Shown here in pieces: positions 58,845-64,000 of a DNA stretch of 64,000 nucleotides. The stretch is from Marinobacter salarius (GTDB taxonomy: Bacteria; Pseudomonadota; Gammaproteobacteria; Pseudomonadales; Oleiphilaceae). The first letter of the stretch is position 1, and each line of letters opens with the position of its first letter. Both the position numbers and the translations under genes were made by a program. The stretch is from contig CP007152.1 in NCBI GenBank assembly GCA_000831005.1, positions 3,720,001 through 3,784,000 on the forward strand, written 5' to 3'. The notes under the pieces are model-generated. The model saw only the letters and a program-made list of their open reading frames with translations, did not search any database and was not told where the DNA came from.

Positions 58845-60961
58845 ATGCCCCAGGCAACCGGACTGCAGTTCACGGCCACCCTTGGCCAACTCCCCAAAGA
58901 CCTGTTCGTGGTCGCCCGTTTCGAGCTGACCGAGCACCTTTCCAGGCTCTGCTACTGCAAGCTGGAACTGGCCAGCACCTCGCCCGACATCGCCCCCGAA
59001 GACGTGCTGGAACAGCCCGTGGAACTGGTGATGTGGCAGGACGGAGTACCGCTGCGGCGCTTTACCGGCGTGATCAACGAATTCGTCCGGGGCGACTCCG
59101 GCCATCGCCGCACCCGTTACGACGTCATCGTCCAGCCCCCCCTGTGGCGCCTCGACCTGATGCACAACAGCCGCATCTTCCAGACCCAGGCCACCGACGC
59201 CATCGTGCGCACCCTGCTGGAAGAGCGGGGCCTTATCGACACCGTCTTTGATCTCAAGCGCACCCCCGAAGAACGGGAATACTGCGTCCAGCACCGGGAA
59301 AGCGACTTGGCCTTTGTCGAGCGCCTGGCCGCTGAAGAAGGCTGGCACTACCGCTATTACCACGGCGATGTGGAAGGCAACGACCAACCCGCTCTCATCA
59401 TCGCCGACCACCACGGCGACGCTCCCCGGCTCGACCCGGTGGAATACAACGCCAAGGCTGGCGGCAGCACCCGCCAGAGTACCGTCTTCCAGTTCCGCTA
59501 CCGGGAACGGGTGAAAGCCGCCTCCGTGGCCATGAAGGACTACACCTTCAAGAACCCAGCCTACGCCCTGATGCACGAACACCAGGCCGACAAACTGGAC
59601 GGCCAGCGGGAAGACTACCAGCACTACGATTACCCCGGTCGCTTCAAAGCGGATGCCAGCGGCCAGCCCTTTACCGAAAGCCGTCTCGATGCCCTCAGGA
59701 ACGACGCCGCCATCGCCGATGGCCAGAGCAACCGCCCCGACTTCACCGTGGGCGCCAAAGTCGAACTCACCGACCACGACAACCCACGCCTGAACCGGGA
59801 ATGGCTGTTCACCAGCATTACCCACACCGGAGAACAACCCCAGGCCCTTGAAGAGGATGGCAACAACGGTGCCACCACCTACCACAACGCCTTCAACGCC
59901 ATCCCCGCGGAGCGCACCTGGCGGCCCCAGGTCGAACACCGCCCGTTGATGGACGGCCCCCAGGTTGCCATTGTCACCGGCCCCAAAGGCGAAGAGATCC
60001 ACTGCGACGAACACGGACGCGTCAAAGTCCGATTCCCGTGGGACCGTTACAGTAAAAACGACGAACACAGCAGCGCCTGGCTCAGAGTCAGCCAGGGCTG
60101 GGCCGGTGGTCAGTATGGTTTCATGGCCCTGCAAGAATCGGCAACGAAGTCATCGTCAGCTTCCTGGACGGCGACCCGGACCAGCCGATCATTACCGGAA
60201 GAACCTACCACGCCACCAACACGCCGCCGTACGCGTTGCCAGAGCACAAGACCAGAACCACTCTCAAGACCCAGACCCACAAGGGTGAGGGCAGCAACGA
60301 ACTCAGGTTCGAGGACGAAGCGGACAAGGAACAGATCTATGTCCATGCCCAGAAAGACCTGGACCTGTTGACCGAGAACAACCGCACCGAAGTCATCAGG
60401 AATGACAGTCACCTAACGGTGGATAACCATCGCAAAACCCACATCAAGGGCAATGACCACGCCACCGTGGATGGTGAAAAACGGGAACAAACCGGTAAGG
60501 ACCACAGCTTCAACGTCACCGGCACCCTGCACCTGAAAGCCGGCACCGCCTGGCTCAGCGACTCCGGTACCGAACTGCACATCAAGGCCGGCCAGAAAGC
60601 CGTCATCGAAGCGGGTGCGGAAATCACCCTCAAGGCCGGCGGTAGCTTTGTGAAGATTGATCCCAGTGGAGTTGCCATGGGTGGTGCCGCCATCAAGCTG
60701 AATGCCGGTGGATCACCGGGCAAGGGCAGTGGGCAGAAGGTGCAGGTGCCGGAAATGCCGGGGTTGGTGGAGAAGAATGGTGGGGCTGTTGGGCCTGTAC
60801 AGTTGGCAGAAGCCCCTGTTCGTCCTATTGGAAAGGCAGATGAGACCATAGAACTGCTGGAGGTCGCAGCGGTAGAGGACCTGGCACTGGTAGACAAATG
60901 CATGGAGCAGCCCGATGGCAGTTGCCCGCTCGATCACTGCCCCTGCAGGGAGACAGCATAG
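58845..60961 (+). CDS. vgrG: T6SS spike protein VgrG, one frameshift
   Basis: VgrG trimers form the spike at the tip of the T6SS tube and carry effectors. ATG 58845 (MPQATGLQFTATLGQLPKDL) is chosen because it fits the family N-terminus and has AGGA nine bases upstream; an in-frame ATG at 58767 would read through a hairpin. The gp27-like part includes HRESDLAFVERLAAEEGWHY, and the gp5 OB-fold has VTGPKGEEIHCDEHGRVKVR. One C is missing near 60132 (CTGCCAAGA read as CTGCAAGA), after which RIGNEVIVSFLDGDPDQPII, the beta-helix and the C-terminal tail follow. The tail contains a cysteine cluster, SCPLDHCPC, at the end. Corrected length is about 705 residues. Confidence 0.93.
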
Positions 60962-61576
60962 ATGGGTGCGATGGAAACGATGAATGCTGGAAATCTCCAC
61001 TTTCATGAAAAACATCTGCAATGGTATGCACTGCTGGAAGGAGCTCATCCAACCTACAACACCCTGGACCTGGTTTATAAAAACATAGCGATCCCGGAGT
61101 GGGCGGCAATCTATCAGTTTGCCCCATACGAAGCGCTCGCGAAGGTAAGCCCCGTGTTGGTTAAGCTGGACCAACCCCGCAAATGGTTACAACAATGGCA
61201 GCAGTCATTTCCCGGCCTTGCCGGCTCGATGCTTGGCTCTGATTCAGGCCTGGAAACTGTGGTAGGCCATTTGCGGACACTGGTGTCTGTTCGGGTTGAA
61301 GGTGGCGTGGATTCTCTATTCCGCTTTCACGATTCCTGGATCGCCAGCGCGCTCTACCCAACCCTTGAGGATACAGAGCGGGTCAGGTTTCATGGACCGA
61401 TTTGTCAATGGCTTTGGCCCCGGGGTGGGGAGGTTTATCGGGCAGAACGGCCAGGAGAAATGCCAACGGAAGATCGGGCATTGAGCGAAGGGTGGTTGCA
61501 GCTAAGTACAGAAAGCCAACGGGCCATTCATCAGGGGCTCATGTCCAAACGGAATTGGAAGGAGGGTCAACAGTGA
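60962..61576 (+). CDS. DUF4123 T6SS effector adaptor/chaperone
   Basis: DUF4123 (Tap/TEC) proteins load a specific effector, encoded next door, on VgrG. The 204-residue product has WYALLEGAHPTYNTLDLVYK near residue 17, YQFAPYEALAKVSPVLVKLD near 45, and the conserved VRVEGGVDSLFRFHDSWIAS near 104 followed by FHGPICQWLWP. It begins directly after the vgrG stop and overlaps the next gene (GTGA), so vgrG-adaptor-effector are probably one transcription and translation unit. An ATG three codons in is an alternative start. Confidence 0.88.
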   Translation: MGAMETMNAGNLHFHEKHLQWYALLEGAHPTYNTLDLVYKNIAIPEWAAIYQFAPYEALAKVSPVLVKLDQPRKWLQQWQQSFPGLAGSMLGSDSGLETVVGHLRTLVSVRVEGGVDSLFRFHDSWIASALYPTLEDTERVRFHGPICQWLWPRGGEVYRAERPGEMPTEDRALSEGWLQLSTESQRAIHQGLMSKRNWKEGQQ

Positions 61577-64000
61577 CTGGACCATATATTTCAGCAGGCT
61601 CCCCCTGCAAGGAACCGGATAAGCTTTATGTTGAAGTGGCAGGAACTGACGTTCACCCAGGCCATGAGTTGGTGCTAGAGAAAAACGGTGAACCTGTCAG
61701 CACACTCTCAATGGAGCAGCGTCAATGGCACCAGCGCTATGAGTGTGACTACACGGCAGGTGCAGCTGAGCGTTTTGACCATACCTTGACCCTCACGGTT
61801 GAGAAAGAGCAGGGGGGCAACCTGCGATTGCCACTGTTGGACGAACCGCACCCAACCCGGCTTTCCGCGTACACACAGCCCAACCTGTTGTTCCCGATCT
61901 ACCCGTTGGCTGAAATGCCAAGAGTGGAAGCGAAGCCGGGCATGCCCTGCTAAGGCCGGGCTATCTATATGTTTTCTGGAAAGGCATCCTTTGGCGTGAA
62001 CTCCAGACCGATGAAAATGGCAAGTTGCGGGATATTGATCTGCCCCACTACAGGGAACTGGTTAAAAGCGAAAGCCCCATCGCTGCAGGCGAACGTGAAC
62101 CCGCCGGCGTGGTATTGAACACGCTCTGGGTACCGGCCCGTTTCCAGACCGTGGGGGCGGCACAATGGACCATTGGCGATGTGGAACTGGCCTGGTCCGA
62201 GCAACAGTGGAGTTGGGAGTACATTGAATCCCTGGAGTCCGGACAGGAAATCATCCACCTTCCGGCCAGTTACCGCGAACTGACAGGTATTCCGCCTACG
62301 GCAAGAGCGGAGCGCAGCACATCAATGCCCGTCGCCGGGCCAGATGCATGACTCTGGATATGCTGGAGGGTTACGAGCACCGCCGTCGGTTCGGCCCCGA
62401 GAGTAGATTCGGCACGGATTGGATGTTGGTGAGTGACGCGGCCCCGTGCCGTCGCCGGTCCCCGGACCGTGAAAAAGACGCCGCCAACCCAGCCCTTGTG
62501 GCCCAGGCACTGGACGGTAGCGGCCTGGACGATGAAAACTCCCCGCTGGGAAAGATACGGTACGAACTGGAGCGGATGGAAGGCTTCACCTGCAAGGCGG
62601 CGGAAACCGTTGACTTCGCCAGTGGTTTGACCCGGTGGGTGGACGAACTGATCGGAGAGGACTGGCGGGCCCAATTCGGCGGCGGGGAGGCTACCCCGGG
62701 CGCGGCAGAGGCCACGGATAAATCGGAAGCTGCCCGCAAGGAACTGTTGGATGAGGTCCGTCGTCGCCTGAGGGCCGGCGACAGTGATGAAGACCAGCTC
62801 TCCTCTCTCCGGGAACGGCACGTACCCGCGGTGCCGATACCGGACTTGTTGTTTGAACTGGAGTGGCTCACGAACCAGACTGGTCTGCACTTAACCCACC
62901 TTTCGACAGTGGCGGAGTCTGCCCAGGAGCATCCCCACTTCAAGAGTGCCATGCTGGTACACTCGGCCATCTTTGATCACAAGGGTTATGAACGCGGCCC
63001 GTTCGACGACTACAGATATTCCGTTGACACTGAAAAGCTGGACACAGCATTGCGCAAGGCAGACCGCGAGGCCTGCCGCGCCACCTGCTACGAGCTGATA
63101 GAGCGCAGAATCAGGTTATTGGAAAACCAGGCCGTCCCGGTGTTTAACGACCTGTTTGCGCTCAATGGCCTGAGCCACCCCATCTCCCTGCAAACACTGA
63201 ATCCGCTGCTCGCCCACCTGGAAACCTCCGTTTTCCACTTTGATCCGCTGGTAAGTAAAGTCGCCAGGGAGCGCGAGGCCTATCGCGACGAAGCCGGGGC
63301 AGAGTTCATCAAGAAACTGGCCCGGGGGCAAACCGGTTTGTCTGACTTCCTGGCGGCAGATGCAGATATCGAACAAGACCAGGTTAGTGAGCCGGAACCG
63401 AACGACGGCTCCGGCAAGCCCCGCCCGGGGCTCCTGAAATGGATCCAGGCCCAACGGCCGGCAGCCGGTGACCTGCCAGAGGCCCTGCGAGACCAGTACG
63501 AACTGAGCAAACATGAACGGGAGAAGGTCTACGAGAATATCCGCAATATGGCGGACCCGGAATTACTCCAGTGGGCGACGGCGTCGTACACCACCATGGG
63601 GCAACTGATGGCGGACCTGAGCAGTGAGTTCTACCTGATCACCCAGCGGGCGCTGTTGAGGAACATCGGCAATGGCCCAATCTACCAGGTAACAGACACG
63701 CTGGAGATCCCGACACGGTATATGAAGCTGGGCAATCCCTTCTTTGGGGGGCTGGTGCTGGGTCATGCGAATCCCGCAATGCTTAATCCCAACCCCGAAA
63801 TGGTGCCACTGGGTATGCGTTTTGGTAGCCAGGCGGCGGGTATTGGCACTTTCTCCAACGAGGCCATCGACCACGCGCTGCAACGATCCAACGGCTCCCA
63901 GATTGTCCGGCCCAGGGGTGGAGTGGTCAACCGGGTGGGGCCCGGCATGAGTGGCAATTACGCCGTCATCCGTAACGGCAATGGCAAACTGCTCGCCAAC
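61573..64000 (+). CDS. Large T6SS effector candidate, cut by window end, two frameshifts
   Basis: An open frame of at least about 810 residues after correction, continuing past the window. GTG 61573 overlaps the DUF4123 stop and has GGAGGG upstream. Frame breaks near 61946 (one C missing in GCCCCTGC) and 62288 (one G missing in ACAGGGTAT) join the three parts. The N-terminal region has NLLFPIYPLAEMPRVEAKPG followed by LLRPGYLYVFWKGILWREL, a pattern seen in VasX-like and related T6SS cargo proteins. A long helical, charged middle (QSRNLLDEV-type segments, RATCYELIERRIRLLENQAV) follows. The last part has NPFFGGLVLGHANP and MRFGSQAAGIGTFSNEAID. No membrane segment or known catalytic motif is seen in the portion available. 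Function is inferred from context only. Confidence 0.72.

Noticed and set aside
1..64000. CRISPR arrays, tRNA genes, insertion sequences and prophage genes
   Set aside because: I looked for regularly spaced repeats, cloverleaf-like segments, transposase or integrase motifs and saw none. The T6SS spike genes are the only phage-like proteins.

Overview
The window looks like chromosome of a marine gammaproteobacterium, most probably Marinobacter or a close relative. The base composition is moderately GC-rich. Gene order from ispB to clpB (ispB, rplU-rpmA-obgE-proB, rpsT, murJ-ribF-ileS-lspA-fkpB-ispH, type IV pilus minor pilins, pilRS, bamD, rluD-pgeF-clpB) is the order I know from Pseudomonas. 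A wax-ester-synthase-type acyltransferase and a small DUF6316 protein fit Marinobacter. No tRNA, rRNA, CRISPR array or insertion sequence was recognised.

Layout. 1-3 kb: radA and ettA on the minus strand, translationally coupled. 3.4-10 kb: glyA, nrdR, then a riboflavin/thiamin/phospholipid operon (ribD, ribBA, ribH, nusB, thiL, pgpA) that lacks the riboflavin synthase gene usually found between ribD and ribBA. 10-15 kb: small accessory genes (DUF6316, DUF2057 lipoprotein, WS/DGAT acyltransferase, LysR regulator, glutathionyl-hydroquinone reductase). 15-27.6 kb: housekeeping block. 27.6-38.6 kb (minus strand): pilS-pilR-fimT-fimU-pilV-pilW-pilX-pilY1-pilY2-pilE. 38.6-46.3 kb: nadE, bamD, rluD, pgeF, clpB with a sigma-32-like promoter, and a DUF4124 protein. 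46.8-51 kb: ilvI-ilvH-ilvC-pssA. 51-64 kb: part of a type VI secretion locus (VasH-type sigma-54 activator, TagO/VasI, TssA, TssM, VgrG, DUF4123 adaptor and a large effector candidate cut by the window end). No hcp, tssB/C, tssE-G, tssJ-L or clpV is present.

The most striking unexplained signal is a family of palindromic intergenic elements: full copies at 3058-3151, 13884-13988 (minus), 18246-18353 and 51235-51311, plus a degenerate copy at 51312-51401. Outer arms and two inner hairpin stems differ between copies but remain self-complementary. The two NGGA loops, a GAGC linker and a TTCAC-N-GCGT segment stay fixed. NGGA-loop hairpins resemble CsrA/RsmA binding sites. A stand-alone hairpin of the same kind overlaps the translation start region of fimT.

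Quality. About 26 short indels interrupt genes that are otherwise intact. Most are loss of one G or C where GGC/GCC is expected. They look like sequence or assembly errors, so I annotate the split genes as single CDSs and give the break positions. All lengths quoted for such genes are after correcting these indels.
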